Of a stretch of 64,000 nt of DNA, positions 46,310 through 55,224 are shown piece after piece. Origin of the DNA: Falsiroseomonas ponticola (GTDB taxonomy: Bacteria > Pseudomonadota > Alphaproteobacteria > Acetobacterales > Acetobacteraceae); assembly GCF_016805305.1 (NCBI RefSeq), contig NZ_JAERQN010000001.1, positions 1 through 64,000 of the forward strand, written 5' to 3'. A program made the position numbers and the translations under genes. The stretch's first letter is position 1. Each line of letters begins with the position of its first letter. The notes below the pieces were generated by a model. That model searched no databases. It saw nothing but the letters and a program-made list of their open reading frames with translations, and was not told where the DNA came from.

Positions 46310-48460
46310 TCAGCCCTCGATCCGGGAAAAATCGGCCACCGCGTCGATTCCGGCGCGGAGCCGTGCGAGCAAGCGTAGACGGTTGCGTCGGAGTTCCGGA
46401 ACGGGGTCGTTCACGGTGACGCGGTCGAAGAAGGCATCAAGTGGGCCTCGCAACGCTGCCAAGGCCGACATGGCAGAAATGTAATTTTCAGAAGCCAACG
46501 AGGCCGTGACGGCCGGCTCCGCGGCATCGAGGGCGGCGGCCAGCGCCTGCTCCTCCGGCGCCGCCAGCAGCGCGGCGTCGATGGCGCCCTGGTGCGGCCC
46601 GTCCTTCTTCTCCTCGATGCGGAGGATGTTGGCCGCGCGCTTGTAGGCGGCGAGCAGGTTCGGCCCGTCGGCACCCTCCACCAGCGCCTTCAGCGCATCG
46701 GCACGGGCGAGCAGGCGGACGAAATCATCCTCCGCGCCCGCCCCGAAAGCGGCGGCGACCAGGTCGTGGCGGGCGCCCTCGGCGCGCAGCTGCACGCGAA
46801 GCCGCTCGGCCAGGAAGTCCACCAGCCCCGCCGCGAAGGCCGCGACCATGGGCGGGTGCAGGCTGCCCTTCGGCGCCTGGTAGCCCGCGCGCAGCTTCTC
46901 CTGCGCCACCGCCATGCCGAAATCGGGCGAGGATGTTTCCCCCACCGCCTGCGGGAAGCCGAAGAAGGCCTCCCCGATCACCTCGCCAAGCCGCAGCCTG
47001 AGGCCGTTCTCCCGCAGGATGCGGATGACGCCGAGCGCCGCGCGGCGCAGCGCGAAGGGGTCGCCGGAGCCGGTCGGCCGCTCATCGACGGCGAAGAACC
47101 CCGCCAGCGTGTCGAGCTTGTCCGCCAGCGCCACCGCGATCGCCACCGGCTCGGTCGGCACCGCGTCGCCGGGGCCGAGCGGCCGGTAATGCGCGGCGAT
47201 CGCCTCCGCCACGCGGGCGTCCTCGTTCTGATGCAGCGCGTAGTAGCGCCCGATGATGCCCTGCAGCTCCGGGAATTCGCCGACGAGGCCGGAGGCGAGG
47301 TCCGCCTTCGCCAGCTCCGCCGCGCGCGCCGCCAGGCCCGCATCGGCGCCCACCAGCGGCGCCAGGTGCCGCGCCAGCTTCACCAGGCGGGCCACGCGCT
47401 GCCCCTGCGTCCCGAGCTTCGCGTGGAACACCACGCTCTCCAGCTTCGGCAGGTAGCTCTCCAGCCGCTGCTTGCGGTCCTGGTCCCAGAAGAAGCGGGC
47501 GTCGGAGAGCCGGGCGCGCAGCACGCGCTCATTCCCCGCCACCAGCGTCGCGCCGCCATCGAGTGCGGCGATATTGGCGACCAGCGCGAAGAAGGGCGCC
47601 GCCGAGCCATCCGGCTTCACCAGCGAGAAGTAGCGCTGGTTCACGCGCATCGTCGTGCGCATGAGTTCCGGCGGCAGATCCATGAAGGCGTCGTCGATGC
47701 GCCCCAGCAGCGGCACCGGCCATTCGACGAGGCCCGCCACCTCCTCCAGCAGCCCCTTGTCCGGCACCACCCGCACGCCCTGCGCGGCGGCCAGGCGGTT
47801 CATGCCTTCCTCGATGATCCGCATGCGCTCCTGCGCATCCGGCACCACGAAGCGCTCCCGCAGCCCGGCCTCGTAATCGGCCAGCCCCGTCACCGCGAAG
47901 GCGCCGCCCTTCCCCGCATGCGCGGCCATGATGCGGTGGCCCTCGGTCTCGTTGCCGCTGACGAGCCCCGGCAACTCCTCGATGGCGAAGGGCACCACCT
48001 GGCCATCCAGCACGCAGAGCACCCGGTGCAGCGGCCGCACCCAGGTGAAGGGCCCGTTCCAGCGCATCGACTTGGGCCAGCCGAAGCCCCGGATCAGCCC
48101 CGGCATCGCGGAGGCCACCAGCGAAGCCGCCGTCACCGTGGCGCCCGGCTTCTGCAGCACCCAGAAGCCGTTCTGCTCCGCCAGCATGTCGCGCGTCGCG
48201 CCATGCTTCTTGAGAAAGCCGTCGAGTGCCGCCGGCGGCGCGGAGGTGCGCGGCCCGCGCTCCTCCTTCCCCTCGGTCGTCACCTCGGCGCGCAGCGTGG
48301 CCGAAAGCCCGATGCGGCGCGGGCCGTAGAAGGGCTTCGGCGCGCCCTCCAGCACCGGCGCGACGGCGCTGGCGAAGGCTTTCGCCAGGTCTTCCGCCCC
48401 CCGCGCCTGCATGCGCGCCGGGATTTCCTCGGAGAAGAGTTCAAGCAGCAGTTCCGGCAT
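46310..48460 (-). CDS. glyS: Glycyl-tRNA synthetase beta subunit
   Basis: A 716-residue beta subunit of the alpha2beta2 bacterial glycyl-tRNA synthetase, starting MPELLLELFSEEIPARMQ. It carries the tRNA-binding and HD-like domains and a C-terminal anticodon-binding domain. It acts with GlyQ to charge tRNA-Gly. It normally directly follows glyQ; here a toxin-antitoxin pair lies between them, and glyS starts 3 bases after the toxin stop, so its translation may depend on the toxin gene. Confidence 0.95.
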   Translation of the reverse strand: MPELLLELFSEEIPARMQARGAEDLAKAFASAVAPVLEGAPKPFYGPRRIGLSATLRAEVTTEGKEERGPRTSAPPAALDGFLKKHGATRDMLAEQNGFWVLQKPGATVTAASLVASAMPGLIRGFGWPKSMRWNGPFTWVRPLHRVLCVLDGQVVPFAIEELPGLVSGNETEGHRIMAAHAGKGGAFAVTGLADYEAGLRERFVVPDAQERMRIIEEGMNRLAAAQGVRVVPDKGLLEEVAGLVEWPVPLLGRIDDAFMDLPPELMRTTMRVNQRYFSLVKPDGSAAPFFALVANIAALDGGATLVAGNERVLRARLSDARFFWDQDRKQRLESYLPKLESVVFHAKLGTQGQRVARLVKLARHLAPLVGADAGLAARAAELAKADLASGLVGEFPELQGIIGRYYALHQNEDARVAEAIAAHYRPLGPGDAVPTEPVAIAVALADKLDTLAGFFAVDERPTGSGDPFALRRAALGVIRILRENGLRLRLGEVIGEAFFGFPQAVGETSSPDFGMAVAQEKLRAGYQAPKGSLHPPMVAAFAAGLVDFLAERLRVQLRAEGARHDLVAAAFGAGAEDDFVRLLARADALKALVEGADGPNLLAAYKRAANILRIEEKKDGPHQGAIDAALLAAPEEQALAAALDAAEPAVTASLASENYISAMSALAALRGPLDAFFDRVTVNDPVPELRRNRLRLLARLRAGIDAVADFSRIEG

Positions 48461-48463
48461 GGC

Positions 48464-48856
48464 CTAGATGGCCCTCTTCACATCGGTCTGGGCGAAGTCA
48501 TCGCCCTTGAACAGCAACGGCTCACCCCGTTCCTGCGCGAGCGCGTAGGAGAAGCAGTCGCCGAAATTGAGCTTCGCGGGGTGGCGGCCCTTGCCGAAGC
48601 GGCGCCAGCCATCGCGGGCCAGTTCCGCCTGGTTCGCGCTGACCGGCACAACAGCCGCGTTCACGCTGCGCAGCAGGTCATTCAGGTCACGCCCCAGTTC
48701 AGCGCCGCCCCGGCCCTCCACGACCATGGTCGCCTCCACCAGCGTCGCCGCGGAGATGGCACAATCTCCAGCCGCGAGCGCCATGGCATCCGCGTAGGAT
48801 TGCGCGTCGGGTTCCTGGGACAGGATCGCGAACAGGGCCGAGGTGTCGAGGATCAA
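48464..48856 (-). CDS. PIN-domain ribonuclease toxin (VapC family)
   Basis: A 130-residue PIN domain with the acidic active-site residues in MILDTSALFAIL (Asp4), LVEATMV, NFGDCFSYALA and KGDDFAQTDV. VapC toxins cut tRNAs or rRNA and stop translation until held by their antitoxin. The ATG overlaps the antitoxin stop (ATGA). It sits directly before glyS inside the glyQ-glyS operon, an unusual place. Confidence 0.88.
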   Translation of the reverse strand: MILDTSALFAILSQEPDAQSYADAMALAAGDCAISAATLVEATMVVEGRGGAELGRDLNDLLRSVNAAVVPVSANQAELARDGWRRFGKGRHPAKLNFGDCFSYALAQERGEPLLFKGDDFAQTDVKRAI

Positions 48857-49116
48857 ACGGGCAGGCCATTCTCGTCATACAGGTCGGAGTGGTCGCTGGT
48901 CCGCAGATGCGGCGGGATGCGCGCGGCGGCGCGTGCGCCGATCGCCATCAGTTCCGCCGCCAGGGCCTTCCGATCCGCCTGTTTCTCCGCCCGCGCCCGC
49001 GCCAGCCGGTCCCGCACCGCTTCCCGCAGCGCGCCCGTCGTGCTGGTGCCCAGCATCTCCGCCAGCGCCTTCGCCTCCGCGATCAGCGCCTCGTCCTTGA
49101 TGTTCAACTGCCCCAT
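48853..49116 (-). CDS. VapB family antitoxin
   Basis: An 87-residue antitoxin of the PSK_trans_fac (Rv0623-like) family. It has an N-terminal ribbon-helix-helix-like segment (QLNIKDEALIAEAKALAEMLG, read in two pieces) and a charged C-terminus that ends SDLYDENGLPV and should wrap the toxin. It is the first gene of the toxin-antitoxin pair, downstream of glyQ and upstream of the PIN toxin, with an A+T-rich putative operator upstream. Confidence 0.82.
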   Translation of the reverse strand: MGQLNIKDEALIAEAKALAEMLGTSTTGALREAVRDRLARARAEKQADRKALAAELMAIGARAAARIPPHLRTSDHSDLYDENGLPV

Positions 49117-49127
49117 GGCACCACCCC

Positions 49128-49153
49128 GATGGTATAAACCCCCATCAACATGG
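49128..49153. promoter_or_regulatory. Putative promoter-operator of the vapBC pair
   Basis: Just 12 bases before the antitoxin start lies an A+T-rich island with TATAAA and repeated CCAT/ATGG half-sites. GATGG at 49128-49132 pairs with CCATC at 49142-49146, and CCATCAACATGG at 49142-49153 is itself a palindrome. Such paired half-sites are usual for autoregulating ribbon-helix-helix antitoxins. The island sits in the 61-base glyQ-vapB gap. Confidence 0.45.
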
Positions 49154-49177
49154 TAGAACGCCCTGGCAGCGGCAAGC

Positions 49178-50047
49178 TCAAACCCGTTCCCCCGCCACCC
49201 AGGCCTCGCAGCACGCCTTCGCCAGCGCGCGGACCCGGCCGATATAGGCCGCGCGCTCCGTCACGCTGATGGCGCCGCGGGCATCCAGCAGGTTGAAGCG
49301 GTGGGACGCCTTGATGCACTGGTCATAGGCCGGCAGGGCCAGCGGCGGGTCATAGGCCAGCAGCGACTGGCACTCCCGCTCCGCATCCGCGAAGTGCTGG
49401 AACAGCATGGCGGTGTCGGCGCCGGAGAAATTGTGATGGGAGTATTCGACCTCCGCGCGGCGGAAGACCTCCCCGTACTTCACGCCGCGTCCGTTGAAGT
49501 CCAGCTCGTACACGTCATCCACGTCCTGGATGAACATGGCGAGCCGTTCCAGCCCGTAGGTCATCTCGAAGGACGGCACCTCGCAGGCGATGCCGCCGAC
49601 CTGCTGGAAATAGGTGAACTGGCCGACCTCCATCCCGTCGCACCAGACCTCCCAGCCCAGCCCCCAGGCGCCGAGCGTCGGGCTCTCCCAGTCATCCTCC
49701 ACGAAGCGGAAATCATGCTTCATGGGATCCAGGCCGAGATCCCGGTAGCTCGCCAGCAGCAGATCCTGCGCGTCGCGCGGGCTCGGCTTCATGATGACCT
49801 GGTACTGGTAGTAGTGCTGCAGCCGGTTCGGGTTCTCGCCATAGCGCCCGTCGGAAGGCCGGCGGGAGGGCTGGACATAGGCCGCCGCCCAGGGCTTCGG
49901 CCCCAGCGCGCGCAAGGTCGTCGCGGGGTGGAAGGTGCCCGCGCCCACTTCCATGTCGTAGGGCTGCAGGATCAGGCAGCCCTGCGCGCTCCAGAACCGA
50001 TGGAGGCGCAGGATGATTTCCTGGAAGGACGGCGCGGTGTCGGACAT
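49178..50047 (-). CDS. glyQ: Glycyl-tRNA synthetase alpha subunit
   Basis: A 289-residue class II catalytic subunit that forms glycyl-adenylate. Marks are [34 protein letters not shown] and [15 protein letters not shown]. It is first in the operon glyQ-vapB-vapC-glyS. No riboswitch or T-box-like structure is evident upstream, though only about 100 bases separate it from the divergent gene. Confidence 0.96.
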   Translation of the reverse strand: MSDTAPSFQEIILRLHRFWSAQGCLILQPYDMEVGAGTFHPATTLRALGPKPWAAAYVQPSRRPSDGRYGENPNRLQHYYQYQVIMKPSPRDAQDLLLASYRDLGLDPMKHDFRFVEDDWESPTLGAWGLGWEVWCDGMEVGQFTYFQQVGGIACEVPSFEMTYGLERLAMFIQDVDDVYELDFNGRGVKYGEVFRRAEVEYSHHNFSGADTAMLFQHFADAERECQSLLAYDPPLALPAYDQCIKASHRFNLLDARGAISVTERAAYIGRVRALAKACCEAWVAGERV

Positions 50048-50145
50048 GCGGGGGCGGGTCTTGCCGGGGGAGGTTTCGCGCGTTCATTACCCCCCGCGCG
50101 GGGAAGCCGGCAAGCAACCCCGCTCTTCCCGCCGGAGACCTGTCC

Positions 50146-50562
50146 ATGCACGCCACCGAAGCCCTGGTCCGCCGCTACTACGCCGCCTTCAATGCCGGGG
50201 ACCGCACGGCCATGCTGGCCCTGCTGCATGACCAGGTCGCGCATGACCCCAACCAGGGCACGCGCCGCATCGGCAAGCCGGCATTCGAGCAATTCCTCGC
50301 CCGCATGGACGGCGCCTATGCCGAGCAGCTGGAGGACATCACCGTGATGGTGGACCCCACCGGCACCCGCGCCGCGGCGGAGTTCACCGTGGTCGGAACC
50401 TACCTCCGCACCGATGAAGGCCTGCCCGAGGCGCGCGGCCAGGCCTACCGCCTGCCCGCCGGCGCCTTCCTGGCCATCGAGGGCGGCCTGATCGCCCGCA
50501 TCACCACCTACTACAACCTCGAGGACTGGGTCCGTCAGGTCTCCGCCCGGGAGACCGCTTGA
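50146..50562 (+). CDS. SnoaL/ketosteroid isomerase-like protein (NTF2 fold)
   Basis: A 138-residue protein starting ATEALVRRYYAAFNAGDRTAML, a standard NTF2-like opening. Later DHD-like positions are HDPNQGTRRIGK and the strand LIARITTYYNLEDWVRQV. The fold covers isomerases, dehydratases and cyclases. The substrate is unknown. It is monocistronic, with a long imperfect hairpin after it. Confidence 0.78.
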   Translation: MHATEALVRRYYAAFNAGDRTAMLALLHDQVAHDPNQGTRRIGKPAFEQFLARMDGAYAEQLEDITVMVDPTGTRAAAEFTVVGTYLRTDEGLPEARGQAYRLPAGAFLAIEGGLIARITTYYNLEDWVRQVSARETA

Positions 50563-50588
50563 GAACACCGGCGGGTCGGTTTCGCTGG

Positions 50589-50670
50589 GCTTTTCCGCGC
50601 TGGGTGCGTCTCCGGCCTTGCCGATGCAACCAGCATCGGCTGCATCCGGATCCTGCCCAGCACGAAAAAT
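50589..50670. repeat. Long imperfect palindrome between convergent genes
   Basis: The 39 bases from 50589 to 50627 and the complement of 50633 to 50670 match at roughly three quarters of positions, joined by a 5-base loop AACCA. The innermost 8 bp (50620-50627 against 50633-50640) is perfect. It lies between convergent genes and may act as a terminator or be a decayed miniature element. Confidence 0.6.
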
Positions 50671-50683
50671 CCCTCGCGAACCC

Positions 50684-51391
50684 TCAGCCGCCGGCATCCT
50701 CAAGCGGTCTCGGAGCCACGAAATCCAGGATCAGCCGCGCCAGCGCGCCCGGCGCCTCGATCGGCACCATGTGGCCGCTGCCCTCGATGATGGCGAGCCG
50801 CGCGCCGGGGATGCCATCGGCGATCTCGCGCGCTTCCGCCACGCTGCGCAGCGCATCCTGCGCCGCGGCCACCACCAGCGTCGGGCAGGCGATCTCGCCC
50901 AGCCGGTCATCGAAGGCCGGGCGCGGCATCAAGGTCTGGCGCAGGAAGACCTCCCCGCCCAGCCGGTCGCCCATCGCCCTCAGCCGGTCCACCAGCGCGG
51001 CATCCCCGGCGCGGTCCGGATGCAGGCCGCGGGCGATGGCGGCGCGGCTCATCCCCCGGAAGGCCTGCCCCTCCGGCCGCCCCGCCACCGCCTGGCGCCT
51101 GGCCTGCTGGGACGCGCTGTCACCCCGGGCGGAGGTCGCGACCAGCACCAGCGCCCGCACGCGGCCGGGCGCCATCCGCGCCACCTCCCGCGCCACGAAG
51201 CCGCCCATGGAGAAACCCACCAGCACGAAGCGCCCGGGGGCGTCCGCCAGCACCCGCGCCGCCATCCCCGCCAGCGTGCCGTCCTGGAACAGGTCGCCGT
51301 GATGCATGGGGCCGATCGGCGCCAGCAGCGGCGCCAGCTCCTCCCACATCCCCGCATCCAGCATGAAGCCGGGCAGCAGCACCACGCCCAT
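50684..51391 (-). CDS. Alpha/beta hydrolase
   Basis: A 235-residue soluble hydrolase with LLPGFMLDAGMW near the N-terminus, the nucleophile elbow VGFSMGGF and the final His in IEGSGHMVPIEAP. The lid region is rich in Arg and Ala. It could be an esterase or enol-lactonase. It is convergent with the SnoaL-like gene and divergent from a tautomerase gene, so an aromatic or lactone substrate is possible but not shown. Confidence 0.8.
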   Translation of the reverse strand: MGVVLLPGFMLDAGMWEELAPLLAPIGPMHHGDLFQDGTLAGMAARVLADAPGRFVLVGFSMGGFVAREVARMAPGRVRALVLVATSARGDSASQQARRQAVAGRPEGQAFRGMSRAAIARGLHPDRAGDAALVDRLRAMGDRLGGEVFLRQTLMPRPAFDDRLGEIACPTLVVAAAQDALRSVAEAREIADGIPGARLAIIEGSGHMVPIEAPGALARLILDFVAPRPLEDAGG

Positions 51392-51463
51392 CAGGCCACA
51401 CCCCCTTGCGCAGTCCCCGCGCCGCGGCGGAGGCTACCCCGGCACCCCCAAGGAAGCACCCCG

Positions 51464-51649
51464 ATGCCCGAGATCATGGTCTTCGCCGCCACCGGCCGCA
51501 CCGTCGAACAGAAGCGCGGCCTGGTGCGCGACCTGACGGAGGCGATGGTGAAGAATTTCGGCGTCCCGGCCGCCAGCGTGACCGTGCAGATCGTCGAATC
51601 GGCGCCGGACTCCAAGGCCAAGGGCGGCGTCCTCTTCTCCGACCGGTAG
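51464..51649 (+). CDS. 4-oxalocrotonate tautomerase family enzyme
   Basis: A 61-residue protein starting MPEIMVFAATGRTVEQKR. The catalytic Pro1 (after Met removal) and the later SVTVQIVE strand are those of 4-oxalocrotonate tautomerase homologues, which form hexamers and move protons on enol acids in aromatic catabolism. AAGGA precedes the ATG by about 10 bases. It is convergent with the FkbM methyltransferase gene, 6 bases away. Confidence 0.85.
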   Translation: MPEIMVFAATGRTVEQKRGLVRDLTEAMVKNFGVPAASVTVQIVESAPDSKAKGGVLFSDR

Positions 51650-51655
51650 CCGCCG

Positions 51656-52345
51656 CTACCCCGCCACCACCATGAAGTTCTCGTTGGAGGGATAGCGCCG
51701 GAAGGTCTCCGTGATGCGGTAGCCCTGCGCCGCGGCCCAGGCGCGGAACTCCCGCGCATTGCGGTTGTGCACCTCGATGAAGATGGCCGGGCGATGGGCG
51801 GCGATCACGCCGGCCAGGCCGCCCAGCACCTCCATCTCCATCCCCTCCACGTCGATCTTCAGGAAATCGACAGGGCGGCCCGCCAGCAGCGCATCGCCCG
51901 TCCGCAGCGGGATGGCGCCGTCCGGCGCCCCCGGCACCATGCGCGTGCCGCCCAGGTTGTTGCGCCCGCCCACCGCCGCCGCCACGCCCTCCGCCCCCGC
52001 CAGCCCGATGCCGAGCAGGCTGGTATCGACGATCCCCGACAGCCCGTTCAGCAGCACGTTGAGGCGCAGGATCTCCGCCGCCGGCGGGTTGGGCTCCAGC
52101 ACCAGCACCCCGGCGGGGGCCAGGAAGCGCGCGACATGGACGGCATGGTTGCCGACATTGGCGCCGATATCGACGAAGCGCGCGCCGGCCGCGCAATGCC
52201 GGGCGATGATGCCCAGCTCCTCCGGCTCATAGAACTCGCCCTGCGCATGGTGGCGCTGGATCACGTCATGCTCGTTGGCGACGAAGAAGCGGATCTCCCG
52301 CCCCTCGATGGTCGTCGTGACCACGGAACCGGCCAGCCGCCTCAT
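51656..52345 (-). CDS. FkbM family methyltransferase
   Basis: A 229-residue AdoMet-dependent enzyme. Motif I is FVDIGANVGNHAVHVARF, the acidic residue of VLEPNP follows and the FkbM motif is FLKIDVEGMEMEVLGG. Members O-methylate sugars or polyketides. The start at 52345 has GGGGATGGG upstream; an in-frame ATG at 52390 would add 15 residues without a binding site. It lies between other envelope genes and may modify a surface glycan. Confidence 0.83.
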   Translation of the reverse strand: MRRLAGSVVTTTIEGREIRFFVANEHDVIQRHHAQGEFYEPEELGIIARHCAAGARFVDIGANVGNHAVHVARFLAPAGVLVLEPNPPAAEILRLNVLLNGLSGIVDTSLLGIGLAGAEGVAAAVGGRNNLGGTRMVPGAPDGAIPLRTGDALLAGRPVDFLKIDVEGMEMEVLGGLAGVIAAHRPAIFIEVHNRNAREFRAWAAAQGYRITETFRRYPSNENFMVVAG

Positions 52346-52474
52346 CGCATCCCATCCCCACTCTGCCCCGGGGCGGGAGGATTGTGCCATGGCCGCCCGC
52401 GCCGCAACCCGGCGGCGCCGGGCGGGATCAGCGGCAGGCCCCGCACCGCCACCGGCACGATGCGCGGCGCTTCG

Positions 52475-53293
52475 CTACAGGCCGAGCCTGGCCCAGGCGG
52501 CGCGTTCCTCCGCCGCCGCCAGGGCGCCCTCCGCGATCGCGGCGCCGGAGAGCAGCCGCAGCGGCCAGGGCGGCCGCCGCGCGCCCACCGGCACCAGCCG
52601 CGCCTTCTCCCCGAAGCGGGCGCGGAGGTCGGACGACACCTCCCCGATCCGGTCCGCCAGGCCGAGTTCCACCCCGCGCGCCCCGGTCCAGAAGCGGCCG
52701 GTGAAGAGCTCCTCCTCCGGCGCCTTCAGCGCCGCGCCGCGGCGGGCGCGCACCCAGTCCTTGAAGGTCACGTGCAGGTCGGCCAGCAGCGCCTCCAGCC
52801 GCGCCACATCCTCCGGCCTCTCGGCGCGGAAGGGGTCGAGGAAGCTCTTCTCCTCCCCCGCCGTGTGCATCCGCCGCCGCACGCCGAGGCGCCGGATCGC
52901 CTCCTCCATCCCGAAGCCCGCGCTGATCACGCCGATGGAGCCGACGATGGAGGCGCGGTCCACCACGATCTCATCCGCCGCGCAGGCCAGCCAGTAGCCG
53001 CCGGATGCCGCGGCATCCTCCACATAGGCCGTCACCGGCACCTTCTTCTCCTCGGCCAGGCGGCGGATGCGCTGTGCCACCAGGCTGGACTGCACGGGTG
53101 AGCCGCCCGGCGAATTGATCACCAGCGCGACGGCGGCCAGGCGCTTCAGGCGGAAGGCGCGCTCGATGAGCGGGGCCATGCCCTCCGCGCTGATGCCCGG
53201 GGCCGCGAAGGGCCCGCCGCCGCGCGCCGCGATCACGCCGGAAAGCCGCAGCACCGCCACCACGGGCGGCCGATCCAGGAAGGGGATTTTCAT
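52475..53293 (-). CDS. S49 family signal-peptide peptidase-like protease (SppA/SohB type)
   Basis: A 272-residue membrane-associated protease. The catalytic Ser is in AAASGGYWLAC and the Lys likely in GEEKSFLDPF, with the SPGGSP motif ahead. The N-terminus lacks a clear membrane anchor, so it may be the short cytoplasmic-side form. It degrades leftover signal peptides or acts on membrane proteins. Longer in-frame starts are less likely because they lie in a divergent promoter area. Confidence 0.85.
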   Translation of the reverse strand: MKIPFLDRPPVVAVLRLSGVIAARGGGPFAAPGISAEGMAPLIERAFRLKRLAAVALVINSPGGSPVQSSLVAQRIRRLAEEKKVPVTAYVEDAAASGGYWLACAADEIVVDRASIVGSIGVISAGFGMEEAIRRLGVRRRMHTAGEEKSFLDPFRAERPEDVARLEALLADLHVTFKDWVRARRGAALKAPEEELFTGRFWTGARGVELGLADRIGEVSSDLRARFGEKARLVPVGARRPPWPLRLLSGAAIAEGALAAAEERAAWARLGL

Positions 53294-53397
53294 GCCCCCA
53301 TAGATGCGCCCACGGTCCCCGCGCACAAGCAGCCCGCGAAGGGTTCCCCCGGCGCGCGACAGAGGCAATATTGTCCGGACGAATCCCGAGGGACAGC

Positions 53398-54597
53398 ATG
53401 GCCAAGGACGATCGCGTCATCATCGCAGGGGCAGGCCCGGTCGGCATGGTCGCCGCCGCCTACCTGGCCGGGGAAGGCATTCCCGTCACCATCGTGGAGC
53501 AGGCGCAGGACCTGCCGGATGACCTGCGCGCCTCCACCTTCCACCCGCCGACGCTCGACATGCTGGGCCGCTTCGGCGTGGTGGATGCGCTGATCGAGCA
53601 GGGCCTGGTCTGCCCCTTCTGGCAGTTCCGCGACCGCCACCAGGGCGTGATCGCGACCTTCGAGATGGAGCGCCTGAAGGACGACACGGCGCATCCCTAC
53701 CGCCTGCAATGCGAACAGTGGCGGCTGACGCGCATGCTGCGCGAACGCATGGCCGGCAATCCCGACGTCCGGTTCATCTACGATGCCAAGGCGGATTCCG
53801 TGGCGCAGGACGCCGATGGCGTCACCCTGACCATCGAACGCTCCGACGGGACGAAGGAGCCGGTCCGCGGCCGCTACCTGATCGGCGCGGATGGCGCGCG
53901 CAGCGCGGTGCGGCGTTCCGTCGGCACGGAGTTCCGCGGCCAGACCATCCCGGAGATCTTCCTCAGCCTCTCCACCACCTTCCCCTTCCACGAGCATATC
54001 GGGGATCTCTCCAACATCGCCTATATCAGCGACCCGCAGGAATGGTTCGTGCTGCTGCGCACGGCGTCGCTGTGGCGCGTGCTGTTCCCGACCGATCCGG
54101 AGGAGACGGAGGAGCAGATGACCGACCCCGCGCGGATGGATGCGCGGCTGCAGGCGGTGGTGCCGAATCCCGCGGGCTACAAGGTCGTGCACCGCACCGC
54201 CTACCGGGTGCATGAGCGGGTGGTGGACGAATACGTCCATGGCCGCGTCTTCCTGGCCGGCGATGCCGCGCATATCAACAACCCGCTCGGCGGCATGGGC
54301 ATGAATGGCGGCATCCACGATGCCTTCAACCTGGCCTCCAAGCTGACCGAGGTGTGGAAGGGCGCCGACCTGTCGCTGATGGGCCGCTACGGCCGGCAGC
54401 GGCGCAAGGTGGCGCTCGACGTCGTGCAGCAGCAGGCGCTGCGCAACCGCCAGATCCTGAACCAGCGGGACCCCGAACAGCGCCGCGCCTATCACGACGA
54501 GCTGCGCGCGACGGTCGCCGACCCCGCGAAGCACCGCGCCTACCTGCTGCGCAGCGCGATGATCCAGTCGCTGCGGGACCTGGAGGCGGTGGCATGA
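53398..54597 (+). CDS. FAD-dependent aromatic-ring monooxygenase-like protein
   Basis: A 399-residue flavoprotein of the 4-hydroxybenzoate hydroxylase fold. It has GAGPVGMVAAAYLA at the N-terminus for the FAD dinucleotide motif, the DG motif in IGADGARSAVRR and the second FAD motif FLAGDAAHINNPLGGMGMNGG. It likely hydroxylates an aromatic or heteroaromatic ring with NAD(P)H and oxygen. The ATG has GAGGGACAG before it. Its stop overlaps the next start (ATGA), so it works with the following hydrolase. Confidence 0.85.
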   Translation: MAKDDRVIIAGAGPVGMVAAAYLAGEGIPVTIVEQAQDLPDDLRASTFHPPTLDMLGRFGVVDALIEQGLVCPFWQFRDRHQGVIATFEMERLKDDTAHPYRLQCEQWRLTRMLRERMAGNPDVRFIYDAKADSVAQDADGVTLTIERSDGTKEPVRGRYLIGADGARSAVRRSVGTEFRGQTIPEIFLSLSTTFPFHEHIGDLSNIAYISDPQEWFVLLRTASLWRVLFPTDPEETEEQMTDPARMDARLQAVVPNPAGYKVVHRTAYRVHERVVDEYVHGRVFLAGDAAHINNPLGGMGMNGGIHDAFNLASKLTEVWKGADLSLMGRYGRQRRKVALDVVQQQALRNRQILNQRDPEQRRAYHDELRATVADPAKHRAYLLRSAMIQSLRDLEAVA

Positions 54598-55220
54598 GCG
54601 GGCATCCCGAGGCCGACATCTACCACCGCCAGGGCATGGGCAACACGGCCGGCATGGGCCAGCGCCCGGCGCTGGTCATTGTCGACTACGTCAATGGTTT
54701 CGCCGATCCCGAGCATTTCGGCGGCGGCAATATCGGCCCCGCCATCGAGCAGACGGTGAAGCTGCTGGCCTTCGCCCGTGCCCGTCGCTGGCCCGTGGCG
54801 CATACCCGCGTGGTCTATGCGGATGACGGGTCGGATGCCGGCGTCTTCACGCTGAAGGCGCCCTCGCTGTTGAAGCTCACGGAGCATTCGCCGCTGTCGC
54901 AGATCGTGCCCGAACTCACCCCGGTGCCGGGCGAGCACATCGTGCGCAAGCAGGGCGCCTCCGGCTTCTTCGACACCAACCTGGCGTCCTGGCTGCGCTA
55001 CCAGGGGGCGGATACGGTGGTGGTGGCGGGCTGCACGACCAGCGGCTGCGTGCGCGCCACCGTGGTGGACAGCCTGCAGCATAATTTCCGCACGGTCGTC
55101 GCCACCGATTGCGTCGGCGACCGCGCGATCGGCCCGCATGAGGCGAACCTCTTCGACATGGGCCAGAAATACGCCGATCTGATGACCCGCGCGCAGATCG
55201 AGGCAGCCGCCCACCGATGA
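54594..55220 (+). CDS. Isochorismatase-family amidohydrolase (N-carbamoylsarcosine amidase/maleamate amidase-like)
   Basis: A 208-residue hydrolase with the triad Asp in LVIVDYVNGF, Lys in VRKQGASGFF and Cys in AGCTTSGCVRATV. Family members split N-carbamoylsarcosine, maleamate or nicotinamide. Its translational coupling to a ring hydroxylase resembles the nicotinate pathway pair of hydroxylase and maleamate amidase (NicC and NicF), but other nic genes are absent here, so this is a hypothesis. The stop is followed by intergenic element copy E. Confidence 0.83.
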   Translation: MSGHPEADIYHRQGMGNTAGMGQRPALVIVDYVNGFADPEHFGGGNIGPAIEQTVKLLAFARARRWPVAHTRVVYADDGSDAGVFTLKAPSLLKLTEHSPLSQIVPELTPVPGEHIVRKQGASGFFDTNLASWLRYQGADTVVVAGCTTSGCVRATVVDSLQHNFRTVVATDCVGDRAIGPHEANLFDMGQKYADLMTRAQIEAAAHR

Positions 55221-55224
55221 CGGT

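Noticed and set aside
46592..49156. An 854-codon plus-strand frame opposite glyS and the toxin-antitoxin genes
   Set aside because: It crosses three well-supported minus-strand genes and is composed of low-information Arg/His/Gln stretches.
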